Assembly: GCA_900104565.1 (NCBI GenBank) | Contig: LT629952.1 | Location: 1,115,604 to 1,179,603 of the forward strand | Direction: 5' to 3' | Length of the DNA stretch: 64,000 bases | DNA from: Ruminococcaceae bacterium Marseille-P2935 | GTDB lineage: Bacteria; Bacillota; Clostridia; Oscillospirales; Ruminococcaceae | Shown here: piece by piece, positions 26,237 through 35,446 of the stretch | How the letters are laid out: the number at the start of each line of letters is the position of its first letter | Numbering within the stretch: the stretch's first letter is position 1 | Position numbers and translations under genes: made by a program | The notes under the pieces: model-generated | Told to the model about the DNA's origin: nothing | The model's input: the letters and a program-made list of their open reading frames with translations, nothing else | Databases searched by the model: none

Positions 26237-28627
26237 ATGAAAAAACCTATTTCTGCCGAAAATAAACAAAAAATAGATTTTTTACCCTCTGCATTGGAAG
26301 GAACCGATAATATTGTCCCCCGTTCAATGAAAACAGCTTTCAATTTTAAAGGGCGCAAATCCCCCGACATTGCTCAAAAAGCCATTACCGCCCTAACAAG
26401 CCGCAGCGATATCGTCTACGAGCCTTTTATGGGGTCGGGGGCCTTTGTTATTGCCGCTGCCAGGGCCGGACGCAAAATAGTCGCCACCGAACTGGACAAC
26501 TACACCTATCATGCCGTGTACTCGCTGCTTCAAAAAACAGACCGTACAAAGCTGAAAAAGCTGTTTGGCGCGGTGGAGAAAGAAGCAAAGGCCGAAGTCA
26601 TGGAACTTTATGCCACCGAGTGCTGCGGCGTAAAAAATTATATCTCCAAGCTGCTTTATGACCCCGAAACGGAAGAATACTTTCATCCAACTCCAAATCG
26701 CGAAATCAAAAACGGGTGCAACGTCAAACTAATTGCCCCGTGCCCCATTTGCAAAAAACGTCAAAAACCCTTTGAACAACTTGATTTGGATAAGATAAAC
26801 CAGCTAAAAAAACGCAGTGCTTCCCGTTTTCCGCGTACATACTACCTGGAAAACAGCCGAATCAACATTACCCATTCCACCGGTGCCGACCGGTATGACC
26901 GTATTTTCACCCATCGTAACCAGCTGGCGCTTCTTATCTTGCAGGATGCCATTCTAAAACAAAAATCCTCACCAGAACGTGACCTTCTTGAGCAGGCCCT
27001 GGTTTCTTCCCTTTCTTTAGCCAGAATTGCCATGTATGGCTCCAGCACCGATATTCTATACCATGTTGTGCCGTACGGCGCTCAGGAAATGAATGTCTGG
27101 GAGTTGTTTGAAGAAAAGGTGAACTGCTTTCTTGCATTTAAAAAAGACTTTTCCGACGTTTTGGAAGAAAACCCGCACTGTAACAACCGCTATCAAATCT
27201 GTCTTTCTTCTTACCAGCAGTTTGTAAGCAGCTGTGAGCCCGAGCGTTTTCATCTGGTCTATACCGATTTCCCCTACACCGACCAGGTCCCCTATTTAGA
27301 GCGCAACCAGCTTTACCGCACCTGGCTCAATCATTTTTATGCACCAAACAGGTTCCCACTCACCGATGAAATGCTAACGCTAGAAATGGTACAGACCAAC
27401 GCCCCTTCCCGACCCGGTAAACAGGAAATTATCGATTATTACAAAGATATTGACTGCATGTTTTCCGGGTTAGGAAAGGTGTTAAAAACAAATGGGCTGG
27501 CCGTTTTTACTATGAACCTGGGCAAAAATAAATATTTTACCACCTTAATCGAAATTATTAACCTGGCACGCAAAAATGGGTTTGAGTATATTACCCGTAT
27601 TGGTTTAGATAAAAACGACCCTACCATCCGTAAGCAGGCCGCCTACGATAACACCCTTTCAAAAGAAATGATGGTATTTTTCGAAAAGCTTTCTCCCCCG
27701 CACCGTTACTGGTATGTGGGAACTAAAAACGGAGAATTTGAAACGGTATCGCTGATCTACCGCCTATGCAGCAAAGGTAAAAGCCTGACCTTCACCCAGG
27801 GGGTACAGGCAGTGGTCGATCATTTCCGCAATAAAGAAGATTATTTTGCTACCGAGGCGGACACAGAGCGAATCGCACAGATCATACGGGAATATTTTAT
27901 TGTGGGAGAAGATGCTTTCATCCGTATAAATTTTGATAAGCTCTACCTAGATGTGGAGGATAAAACCGACCTGTTCACAAAATTTTATAACTATATTCCG
28001 GTTTTAATCCGGCGTCTGCTGAATGAAAAAAGCCGTTTCACCCTGGACGACCTATATTTTGAACTTTCCAGCGTCATGTGCGCCGGTGACCCCGGAACAA
28101 TTAACCAGTTTTTAGAAAATCCTTCCCACCAGCGTGACATTGCCCGCCTGATCAACAACTACTGTGTTTCAAACGGCAAGTATTACGAAAAGAAGCCCTA
28201 TCATCTGCCGCTCAGCGAAGACGCTGTTGATATCTCCACGCTTGAGGGCGGAGAATTTGAACAGGTTATGAGGGCTTTGCTAGAAGCAGAAGGCCATGAA
28301 GATGTTGTAAATACCGGCGGTTCGGGCGATTTGGGCGTAGATTTAATTGCCCGCAAAACCGAAAACGGGCGATCAAAGCTAACCCTGTTCCAGTGCAAGC
28401 GGTGGGCTGCCAATGTGGGCAGTGAACCTATGCAGCGGCTGGTTGCTGAGCGTGACCGAAGGGGCGCCGATGCCGCCATATGTTTTACCACATCCGGTTT
28501 CACTCCAGATGGCGAAAAAATTGCCCGGGAACAGGACGTGGGTATGGTGGACGGTGCACAGGTTATTCTTCGGCTGAATGCCCAATTCCCCGGCCATTAC
28601 TATCATGGAGGTTTAAAGGATTTTTAA
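26237..28627 (+). CDS. DNA methyltransferase fused to Mrr-type nuclease domain
   Basis: A 796-residue fusion. Residues about 20-500 form an amino-MTase: motif I EPFMGSGAF (62-70) and an unusual motif IV TDFPY (343-347) where DPPY is expected. A CPIC zinc-binding pair lies near residue 170. Residues about 667-780 form an Mrr_cat PD-(D/E)xK endonuclease: GDLGVD with Asp702, then FQCKRW with Gln719 and Lys721. The region between (about 500-660) is unassigned. The ATG at 26237 has AAAGGAG upstream. One polypeptide therefore carries both modification and cleavage activities; modification-dependent cleavage and classical type IIG-like action are both possible. Confidence 0.85.
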   Translation: MKKPISAENKQKIDFLPSALEGTDNIVPRSMKTAFNFKGRKSPDIAQKAITALTSRSDIVYEPFMGSGAFVIAAARAGRKIVATELDNYTYHAVYSLLQKTDRTKLKKLFGAVEKEAKAEVMELYATECCGVKNYISKLLYDPETEEYFHPTPNREIKNGCNVKLIAPCPICKKRQKPFEQLDLDKINQLKKRSASRFPRTYYLENSRINITHSTGADRYDRIFTHRNQLALLILQDAILKQKSSPERDLLEQALVSSLSLARIAMYGSSTDILYHVVPYGAQEMNVWELFEEKVNCFLAFKKDFSDVLEENPHCNNRYQICLSSYQQFVSSCEPERFHLVYTDFPYTDQVPYLERNQLYRTWLNHFYAPNRFPLTDEMLTLEMVQTNAPSRPGKQEIIDYYKDIDCMFSGLGKVLKTNGLAVFTMNLGKNKYFTTLIEIINLARKNGFEYITRIGLDKNDPTIRKQAAYDNTLSKEMMVFFEKLSPPHRYWYVGTKNGEFETVSLIYRLCSKGKSLTFTQGVQAVVDHFRNKEDYFATEADTERIAQIIREYFIVGEDAFIRINFDKLYLDVEDKTDLFTKFYNYIPVLIRRLLNEKSRFTLDDLYFELSSVMCAGDPGTINQFLENPSHQRDIARLINNYCVSNGKYYEKKPYHLPLSEDAVDISTLEGGEFEQVMRALLEAEGHEDVVNTGGSGDLGVDLIARKTENGRSKLTLFQCKRWAANVGSEPMQRLVAERDRRGADAAICFTTSGFTPDGEKIAREQDVGMVDGAQVILRLNAQFPGHYYHGGLKDF

Positions 28628-28676
28628 AAGCAGCCAACTCCAAAAATACAGTTGTTAAATCCAACGGAAAATTTTT

Positions 28677-28722
28677 AAAAAAGCACTATGAGGCCATAAA
28701 ATTGGTCCCATAGTGCTTTTTA
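28677..28722. terminator. bidirectional terminator between convergent genes
   Basis: A 13-bp stem AAAAAGCACTATG/CATAGTGCTTTTT, with T runs on both strands, lies between the end of the MTase-Mrr gene (plus) and the end of the DUF47 gene (minus). Confidence 0.85.
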
Positions 28723-28736
28723 ATACTTTAATCCTT

Positions 28737-29360
28737 TTAGCTGTTTTTCAAAATAACACGCTCTACAACATCAGCTACATCTTCACACTGGTCACAGCAT
28801 TTTTCCAGCAACTCAAACAGTGCCGTCCAAACCATCCGCTCCCCATTATCCTGTGAAGTATTATGCAGGTCATGTACCGCTTGAATATAAAGCTTGTCGC
28901 CATCCTCTTCCAGTCGGTTAATGGCAATAATTTTATCTTTAATCGTCTTGGATTTACGGAAATTCTCAAACTCCTGCATTAATACCTTCAGTTCATTGCA
29001 GCAATCCATAATAATTTTTCCAAATGGCTCTGCGTCCTGACGCAGTTTTGCTACATTAAACATATACATCCGTACCAGCACATCCTCTATGGCATCGGTC
29101 ACATTATCTATTGCGTTGGCAAGGTCAATAATATCTTCACGATCAATCGGGGTAATAAACTCTTTCAGCAGGCGCCCCATCAAACTATGTTTTGCAATGT
29201 CCGCATTATGTTCAATTTGGTGCATGGCGTCAAGATGTTTCGGCAGCTCGTCCGGCCGGTAATTAGCCAGGTTTGCATGGAGCATGGAGGCCGCCTCGCA
29301 AGAAAAGTTGACTCCCTCTACAAACATTTCAAAATAGTTATTCTCTTTTTGTCTAGCCAT
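28737..29360 (-). CDS. DUF47/PhoU-like phosphate transport accessory protein
   Basis: A 207-residue all-helical cytosolic protein of the DUF47 (PhoU-like) family. Seen are YFEMFVEGVNFSCEAASML, the HQIEHNADIAKH metal-site segment, INRLEEDGD and a C-terminal CDQCEDVADVVERVILK. Such proteins regulate the Pit phosphate transporter beside them. It starts 21 bases after the pit gene on the same strand and forms the usual two-gene module. Confidence 0.9.
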   Translation of the reverse strand: MARQKENNYFEMFVEGVNFSCEAASMLHANLANYRPDELPKHLDAMHQIEHNADIAKHSLMGRLLKEFITPIDREDIIDLANAIDNVTDAIEDVLVRMYMFNVAKLRQDAEPFGKIIMDCCNELKVLMQEFENFRKSKTIKDKIIAINRLEEDGDKLYIQAVHDLHNTSQDNGERMVWTALFELLEKCCDQCEDVADVVERVILKNS

Positions 29361-29380
29361 TTTTTTCTTAATCCCTTCCT

Positions 29381-30433
29381 TTAGAAAATATGTATAAATA
29401 TTTTAGCAATGATATAGCCAATTAGGCCACAGCCCGGAAAGGTCAATACCCAGGTTAACACCATTTCTTTTACAATTCCCCAATTTACTGCTGACAGCCG
29501 TTTGGACGCGCCCACCCCCATAATTGCCGTAGTTTTAGTATGAGTAGTCGACACGGGAACTCCCGTAAGTGAAGATAACAGCAGGCATATCGCACCGGCT
29601 GTATCTGCAGCAAAGCCCTGGTATTGCTCCAGCTTAACCATATCCATTCCAACTGCTTTAATAATCCGGTATCCGCCAATTGAGGTACCCAGCGCCATTA
29701 CTGCACTGCACAGCAGCATAAGCCAGATCGGTATCTGAAAATTGCTGACGTTATTTTGCCCGTTTGCCAAAAAAATGCCCAGCATAAAAACGCCCATAAA
29801 TTTTTGTCCATCCTGCGCACCGTGCATAAACGCCATCGCGGCTCCGCCGGCAATCTGAGCCCCGCCAAAAAACTTGGCTGTCCGCTGCCGGTTCATGCCC
29901 TTACAGATCCATTCTACCGCTTTTGCACAAAACCAGCCAAGTGCAAAACCCAAAAAGGTAGAAAGCACCAGGCCATAAAGCACTTTAACCCATTCGCCAA
30001 AATTAATTCCGGCTAAGCCGCTATGTAATGCAATAGCAGACCCCGAAATACCAGCAATCAGCGCATGGCTTTCACTGGTGGGAATGCCAAACCACCAGGC
30101 TACGGTTGCCCAAATAACAATAGCAAACATAGCAGCACACAATGCTACTGATGCATCAGCGGCATTGCCGCCAAAATCCACCATGTTATAAACCGTTGCC
30201 GCTACACTGGAATTGATAAGGGTCATTACCAAAACGCCAAGGAAATTGAAAACGGTTGCCATAATAATTGCGTGCCGTGCACTCATTGCCCGTGTGGAAA
30301 CGCAGGTTGCAATCGCATTCGGCGCGTCTGTCCAGCCATTTACCAGCACGACCGCCAACATAAGCACTGCTGTAATAGCCAGCATTGGGTTCACCATAAT
30401 CTGCGATAAAAAAGACGCCAAACTTATTGTCAT
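29381..30433 (-). CDS. pit: inorganic phosphate transporter, PiT family
   Basis: Low-affinity Pi (or metal-phosphate) symporter, 350 residues with about ten helices. The family repeats are seen as NGWTDAPNAIATCVSTRAM (near residue 31) and GVPVSTTHTKTTAIMGVG (near 300). GESE-type HALIAG and AFMHGAQDGQK segments fit PiT. AGAGGG precedes the ATG. It is cotranscribed with DUF47. There is no Pho-box call possible from sequence alone. Confidence 0.92.
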   Translation of the reverse strand: MTISLASFLSQIMVNPMLAITAVLMLAVVLVNGWTDAPNAIATCVSTRAMSARHAIIMATVFNFLGVLVMTLINSSVAATVYNMVDFGGNAADASVALCAAMFAIVIWATVAWWFGIPTSESHALIAGISGSAIALHSGLAGINFGEWVKVLYGLVLSTFLGFALGWFCAKAVEWICKGMNRQRTAKFFGGAQIAGGAAMAFMHGAQDGQKFMGVFMLGIFLANGQNNVSNFQIPIWLMLLCSAVMALGTSIGGYRIIKAVGMDMVKLEQYQGFAADTAGAICLLLSSLTGVPVSTTHTKTTAIMGVGASKRLSAVNWGIVKEMVLTWVLTFPGCGLIGYIIAKIFIHIF

Positions 30434-30534
30434 GAAAAGCCCTCTTTTTTCTTTTTTTTACATTCTTCCTGTATATTATAGAATAAAAAAGCGACTTTTC
30501 CATAACTTTACCAAACTTTTACGTTTGTTATAAT

Positions 30535-30571
30535 AAAGAGCTGTGAAATCAATATGATTTCACAGCTCTTT
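30535..30571 (-). terminator. 17-bp perfect hairpin, terminator of the diguanylate cyclase gene
   Basis: Arms 30535-30551 and 30555-30571 are perfectly complementary with a three-base loop. It lies 24 bases past the cyclase stop on the minus strand, followed by TTATTATAA rather than a pure T run. Confidence 0.6.
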
Positions 30572-30594
30572 ATTTTCCACTATTTTCTCAGCTT

Positions 30595-31551
30595 TTAAAT
30601 GCTACAGCTCTTTAATTGTGAATACATAGTATAGGTATTTGCATATCGCTTTGACCAATAAAGAGCGAAGTCGGCCTTTTGAATCAATTCGTCAAATTTG
30701 TTTGCATCATCTGGAAAAACAGATACACCAATACTTTTTGTAACCATATATTGGTTATCATTTTCCAACAGCTTTTTCAGTTTATGATTCAAAACCTCCT
30801 GGTTTGGAATATCATTTAATAAAATGATAAATTCATCCCCGCCAAACCTGCCCAAAATATCTGTTTTTCTAAATGTACTTTTCAATTTGTCCGAAACAGA
30901 TTTCAGCACTTCATCCCCTGCAATATGCCCATGGGTATCATTTATGTTTTTAAAATGATCTAAATCAAATAAAATAAGGGCATGCTTTTTACCCGACTTT
31001 TTCCGTAAAACCTCTTTAATTAATTCTTCACTGTGTACCTTGGTATATAGTCCTGTAAAACTATCCAGCTTCGATTTTTTCTTTAATAGTTCCGCTTCTT
31101 CCTTTAACTCGCTAATGTCAGTTATAATACCAATCATTCTAACCGGTATATTATTTTCAATAATAGGCGTAACATCAACTTTACACCAAATGTAGCTTGT
31201 ATTCCCAGCCTTCATACGAGCCTGGTAGGTTGTAGCCTGGCCATTTAATATGCTGTTAAATGCTTTGGCAATCACAGCGCTGTCATCAGGATGTGAAAAA
31301 TATTCCGACGCAGCCTGCATATATTCCGTTGGATTCAATTTACCGAAAGGTGTTACATCTTTTAAAATACTTTCTCCCGAAACGCCAAAGATATCTTCCG
31401 CATTTTCAAAAAAGGTGTAAAGCTGATTTACCAGATCCACTTCAAACACACAAATTTTAGCCGCCTTTAGCGCGACCTTAAACCGTTCTTTATACCGCAG
31501 CAATTCCTGTAAATACTTTTCTTCCACTTCATGTTTCTTTTCGTGGCTCAT
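30595..31551 (-). CDS. PAS-GGDEF diguanylate cyclase
   Basis: Soluble signalling protein of 318 residues that makes c-di-GMP from two GTP. An N-terminal coiled segment leads into a PAS domain (about residues 25-150; AKICVFEVDLVNQL...DITPIIEN). A GGDEF domain (about 155-315) follows, with active-site FGGDEF, DLDHFKNIND, and an intact I-site RKTD five residues upstream of GGDEF, implying product inhibition. The start at 31551 has AAAGGTGG upstream. No transmembrane helix is present. Its promoter may be the TTTACT/TATAAT pair near 31750-31778. Confidence 0.9.
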   Translation of the reverse strand: MSHEKKHEVEEKYLQELLRYKERFKVALKAAKICVFEVDLVNQLYTFFENAEDIFGVSGESILKDVTPFGKLNPTEYMQAASEYFSHPDDSAVIAKAFNSILNGQATTYQARMKAGNTSYIWCKVDVTPIIENNIPVRMIGIITDISELKEEAELLKKKSKLDSFTGLYTKVHSEELIKEVLRKKSGKKHALILFDLDHFKNINDTHGHIAGDEVLKSVSDKLKSTFRKTDILGRFGGDEFIILLNDIPNQEVLNHKLKKLLENDNQYMVTKSIGVSVFPDDANKFDELIQKADFALYWSKRYANTYTMYSQLKSCSI

Positions 31552-31669
31552 ATAACCCACCTTTAACTATATTGCTTGTATTAAATCAGATTTATAAATA
31601 AATCTTTCATAAAAAAGAACAGGTTGTTTTGCGTTTTTGAGTTTACTGATTATACTGTTATTATACCAT

Positions 31670-31778
31670 GAACACGAAGTGTGAATGGTATAATTGGCCA
31701 TTGCCGTATGGCAGGCCGTAGAAATACGTATAATAAGCGCTTTGCGGTTATTATACCATAAAATAGCATTCCAGTAAA
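31670..31778. promoter_or_regulatory. cluster of extended -10 promoter elements
   Basis: The 10-mer ATTATACCAT occurs at 31670-31679 and 31750-31759 and in inverse orientation at 31685-31694. Read from the other strand each is TGGTATAAT, an extended -10 element. The copy at 31750 also has a -35-like TTTACT 17 bases upstream on the minus strand, suitable for the cyclase gene. Confidence 0.55.
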
Positions 31779-32001
31779 AGAATTTGTTATTATTTTTTTA
31801 CAATTACTTTATCTTCCTTATGCTTTTACCGAGTTGGTTATATTATAAAATTTAAAACCTATGTATTTTAGCCAATTTGTATAACGGCCAATTGGGGGTT
31901 GGGGCAAGGCAACAAATAGGAATTTCTTCTGGGTGCCAAGCAATTTTTATGCAGTACGGTTATTCCGTTTCGGCAACAGACACCAAAAAGCTTTTAATCC
32001 A

Positions 32002-32030
32002 TAAAAACTGCTGCAATATCTGCAGCAGTT
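32002..32030 (-). terminator. terminator of the methyltransferase pair
   Basis: A perfect 10-bp stem (arms 32021-32030 and 32006-32015) with a TTTTT tail on the minus strand lies about 125 bases past the stop of the second methyltransferase gene. Confidence 0.7.
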
Positions 32031-32153
32031 CTATGCTTATGTCAAATATTTATGCACGCAATCTTTTTTACCCACCATAAAGTGCAGCTGCAACAGCTGT
32101 GCAAAACTTTACATACACCATTATTTTCCGTCATACATAAATACGTATGAATT

Positions 32154-33734
32154 TTATTTCCACCTACTTTGGTCGGGGTCCCATTCCAGGTATTGTTCAA
32201 AAAGCTCTACCAGAGACTTATACCGCTTTGCCATAGTTCCCAGCCAACCGTTTTGAATCATAACCTCCATAAGTCCCCGGTCGTATAAGGCAGGGGTGGA
32301 GAGTGGGCCATACTGACCTATCAGTTGGCGAGCCTGATTCACCAAATTTTCTTCAATTTCCGGTAAACTTTCCAAGCCATCCGCCTGGCGCATCCCAGTA
32401 TCCTTTACAAAAAACAGGATGCAGTCCCCGTTTAATGATTTTTTCGGGCTGATTATGTTTTTTAGGGTATTTGATTTGGCAACGTGCGCCTGAGAAAGAT
32501 AACGAAACTGGCAGTCGGCAAGCATAGCAATCAGCTGATTCCATACATCCAGGCTGCAGTCGTGAAAATACATGCACAGGTAACCGCCTTCTTTTACCTT
32601 GCGGGAGCAGACTGCAAATACATCACCAAGCAGTTTAAAATAATCCTGTTTATTCTTTTCCCGGGAAGGCGCCGACGAAACAATAATCTCATCCTCCAGG
32701 TTAAAATCGAGCCCTAAAAAAGGCCGGTAAAGCTGCATATATTCCGAATAGGCCACCTGACCCAAATAAGGTGGGTCGGTAATTACCAGCTGCACCGAAT
32801 CATCTGCAATATCCTGCTGTGTAATATGCTGGCTGCCCTTATGCAACAGCTTATATTCGGCTGTACCCAGCTGGTAATGCTCCAAAAGGTAGCGTATAGT
32901 TTTTTCAAACTTTTTTGTTTTCTTTTCAAGTAAGTCCAAAATATTTTTTTCCACACAGCCCTCTTTGGGAATCCAAAGCGGCCATTGGGAATTGGAGTGC
33001 TTATCGGTAATTTTGCACAGATGCAGCACCGACATTAAAATGTACCGGAACAAGTCCGGGTATGTATCTATCTCGTCTATAATTTTAAGAACCCGGTCCA
33101 ACACGGTAAACGCCCGCGGGGTAAAAATTTGGCTGATGTGCTGGTTTTCATAAACCGCCAGCTTGGTATTGGGAATTAGCACCTCGTCTTTTATGTACCG
33201 TATTTCTTCTCTATGGTGGAATGCAGTTACATCTGCCTCATCTGGCGCTTTTACGCATTTCCCCATACAGCCGCACTGGTACCGAACCTCCCGCAGTGTC
33301 CCCCTAGCTTGGCGGCTGGGCTTGTCAAAAAGTACCGAGGTAAGATTGGCCGTTTTTCCACAATGGGGACAGGTGGTATTATAATAAGGCCTCAGTTCCT
33401 GCAGCTTTTCCAAAAACTGCTCCGCCGCTTTTTTATACAGCTGCAGGTCGTATTGGCCCAGAAGCGTGCGAACAATAAAAAGCGGCGCCTCGTTTATTTC
33501 ACAGCCCACTGCTTTGCGCTTATTTTGCTTGTTAATTGCTTCCAGCAGGGTAACCCCCGACCCCAAAAATGGGTCAAAAACGGTGTCTCCCTCTTGGCTG
33601 AAAGCCTGGATTAATATATCACAAATATTATATGGCTTTTGCGACCAGTAAATATGAGAATCATACAATGCATTCCGGTTGGTGGCGGCAGCACTGTCAA
33701 TCCGGTTTTTTATTTCACTTAAATTAACCGGCAT
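32154..33734 (-). CDS. site-specific DNA methyltransferase (FxGSG...DPPY)
   Basis: A 526-residue amino-methyltransferase for adenine N6 or cytosine N4. Motif I DPFLGSG (54-60) comes first and catalytic motif IV DPPYLGQVAYSEYMQLY is late (320-336), with a long central target-recognition region. That region holds a zinc site made of CPHC (122-125) and CGCMGKC (154-160). The late motif resembles the TDFPY...YLE segment of the MTase-Mrr fusion 4 kb away. It starts 15 bases after the next methyltransferase gene, so both are one operon. No restriction endonuclease gene is beside it. Confidence 0.83.
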   Translation of the reverse strand: MPVNLSEIKNRIDSAAATNRNALYDSHIYWSQKPYNICDILIQAFSQEGDTVFDPFLGSGVTLLEAINKQNKRKAVGCEINEAPLFIVRTLLGQYDLQLYKKAAEQFLEKLQELRPYYNTTCPHCGKTANLTSVLFDKPSRQARGTLREVRYQCGCMGKCVKAPDEADVTAFHHREEIRYIKDEVLIPNTKLAVYENQHISQIFTPRAFTVLDRVLKIIDEIDTYPDLFRYILMSVLHLCKITDKHSNSQWPLWIPKEGCVEKNILDLLEKKTKKFEKTIRYLLEHYQLGTAEYKLLHKGSQHITQQDIADDSVQLVITDPPYLGQVAYSEYMQLYRPFLGLDFNLEDEIIVSSAPSREKNKQDYFKLLGDVFAVCSRKVKEGGYLCMYFHDCSLDVWNQLIAMLADCQFRYLSQAHVAKSNTLKNIISPKKSLNGDCILFFVKDTGMRQADGLESLPEIEENLVNQARQLIGQYGPLSTPALYDRGLMEVMIQNGWLGTMAKRYKSLVELFEQYLEWDPDQSRWK

Positions 33735-33749
33735 TACAGCCCCCCCCTT

Positions 33750-34985
33750 CTATCTGCCACGGCAGAGGATTAAATATTCCAAAACCTTTTTTGATTCACT
33801 GTTTCGGTTGTTGGAGTGGGTGTAATCCTTATGCACCACCTCCACTTGCCGCTGCCCAAACACCCGGGCACACTCTTCAATCAATTCGTCTACCGGCATG
33901 ACATACCGGTCAAGCTTTTGATTTTGCCGGTCCCTGGGGTACGCAAAGCTGATCGCCAGGTTTTTTTCATAGTTTTTCGAAAATTCGATTAAAGGGCGGA
34001 AGGAGTTCAGGCAGGTGCTGCGATTGCTGAGCTTTGACTGAAACCTTCCTTCGGTATATAACCCCTTGGTATAGCTGCCCGCTAAAACGGTAGGTTTGGG
34101 GTAATCGTAATTTGCCGCAATGTTCAGCAGGTGATAATACCGCGAATACTGCATATCGGTATAGGGCGGGTCGGCATAGATAAACTGAACCTGGCGCTGC
34201 ACTTCCCGGTTGTCAAACAGTCGGGAAAAATCCCCTTGGAATACACGGTTTTGAAAATGGGGCTGCACAAAGCTATCGGTAAAAAATTCCCGCAGTTTCT
34301 GTTCAAAAAAATGCCAAACCAGCTTTTTGCGCTGTTTTAGCAGCTTAACCTGATTTTTAATTGGGTCAAGGGGCTGGGCCATATGCCCGTCTTTGGAAAA
34401 CACACATTCTTTCATAGCAAAAAACAGAGCTGTCAGCATGGCGCAGCGCAGCTCTTCTTCTGCAAATTGTTCCACCCCATAGCGAATGGAGTCAATCTCC
34501 ATAGCCTGCCCCACACCAAAATAACTGGCTGCAAAATAAGTGGTGAACAAATCATAATTCTGGTGTTTGGATGTTATGGCAATACCGCCGTTCCAAATGG
34601 TAGAAAGCTGCTGATAAAACTTTGCCAGTTCTGCTGTATTGCCTTTTTCCAGCAGCTCTTTTTCTTTTTCTCTGGCTATTATGTGGCCTGCAGCAAAGCG
34701 GCTTTCATTTTGCCGGTAAGCCTGTAAAAGGCACTGCAGCAAGGGCTCAACCTCCTGCCCCCGGTAATCCCCCAGAAGTGCCCGGGAAATAATATAGGAA
34801 TATCCTTCGCTGTCGTTGGCAAAAACAGGGTTGGTACGTTTATAGCTGTACCCCACGCTGCAGGTACCTGCAAAAATATCCAGTACCGTTTCCCCTTCCT
34901 CCAGGTAAGGAGCTGCGTACTGGTGAATAAATTCTATCAGGTTTTTTTTGCTGCCCTGGTAGTTTAAAACAGAAAAATAATCCAC
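33750..34985 (-). CDS. Dam-like DNA adenine methyltransferase
   Basis: A 411-residue alpha-type adenine methyltransferase. Residues 8-15 NYQGSKKN resemble the Dam N-terminal SAM motif, motif I is DIFAGTCSVGYSYK (36-49), and motif IV is ADPPYTDMQYSRYYHLL (271-287), followed by conserved LPKPT-type and YPRDRQN segments. GTG at 34985 is chosen because AAGGGAG lies nine bases upstream. It is the first gene of a two-methyltransferase operon. It may complement the downstream enzyme by modifying the other strand of an asymmetric site. Confidence 0.83.
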   Translation of the reverse strand: MDYFSVLNYQGSKKNLIEFIHQYAAPYLEEGETVLDIFAGTCSVGYSYKRTNPVFANDSEGYSYIISRALLGDYRGQEVEPLLQCLLQAYRQNESRFAAGHIIAREKEKELLEKGNTAELAKFYQQLSTIWNGGIAITSKHQNYDLFTTYFAASYFGVGQAMEIDSIRYGVEQFAEEELRCAMLTALFFAMKECVFSKDGHMAQPLDPIKNQVKLLKQRKKLVWHFFEQKLREFFTDSFVQPHFQNRVFQGDFSRLFDNREVQRQVQFIYADPPYTDMQYSRYYHLLNIAANYDYPKPTVLAGSYTKGLYTEGRFQSKLSNRSTCLNSFRPLIEFSKNYEKNLAISFAYPRDRQNQKLDRYVMPVDELIEECARVFGQRQVEVVHKDYTHSNNRNSESKKVLEYLILCRGR

Positions 34986-35393
34986 CTGGTACTTCTCCCT
35001 TCCAATCTAAAAACAAGCTGCTACGCCACTAAGGGTACAATATTTTTAATAATCAGCAAAAATTAAAACCCCAGTTCCGGCCTAAATCCGCACTCCTGGT
35101 GTGAAGCAATCTGTACATAAAAAGCTTTGTCTCACATTCAGGTAACCACAGAGCTTAAGCCCTTCGCGGCACCGCACCTATTCCTCCGGGGCTCTAAGCG
35201 CCAAAATACAATTCCTTTATCGAACCTCGCATGGTCAAAGCCAGTTGTTTCACAGCCTACAAGCAAAAGGTTTTGATTCCTTCATAGTAAAGGGTAATCT
35301 AGCGGCAATGGCCGCCTTAACCTAAGTTAAACGGTATACCGTAACAATTTAATTTGTCTTGCATGCCAATCTAAAGAACAACCTATATGATAT
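34986..35393. other. intergenic region without recognised gene
   Basis: No coding or RNA signal was found apart from the terminator at its lower-strand end. It presumably holds the methyltransferase-operon promoter near 35000-35060. Confidence 0.35.
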
Positions 35394-35429
35394 CAAAAAG
35401 CATGCACCGAATCAAGTGCATGCTTTTTT
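35394..35429 (-). terminator. terminator of the M23 peptidase gene
   Basis: A 13-bp stem AAAAAGCATGCAC/GTGCATGCTTTTT with an eight-base loop and a T run on the minus strand, 18 bases past the stop. Confidence 0.85.
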
Positions 35430-35446
35430 CCTGGGTATATTTTGGT

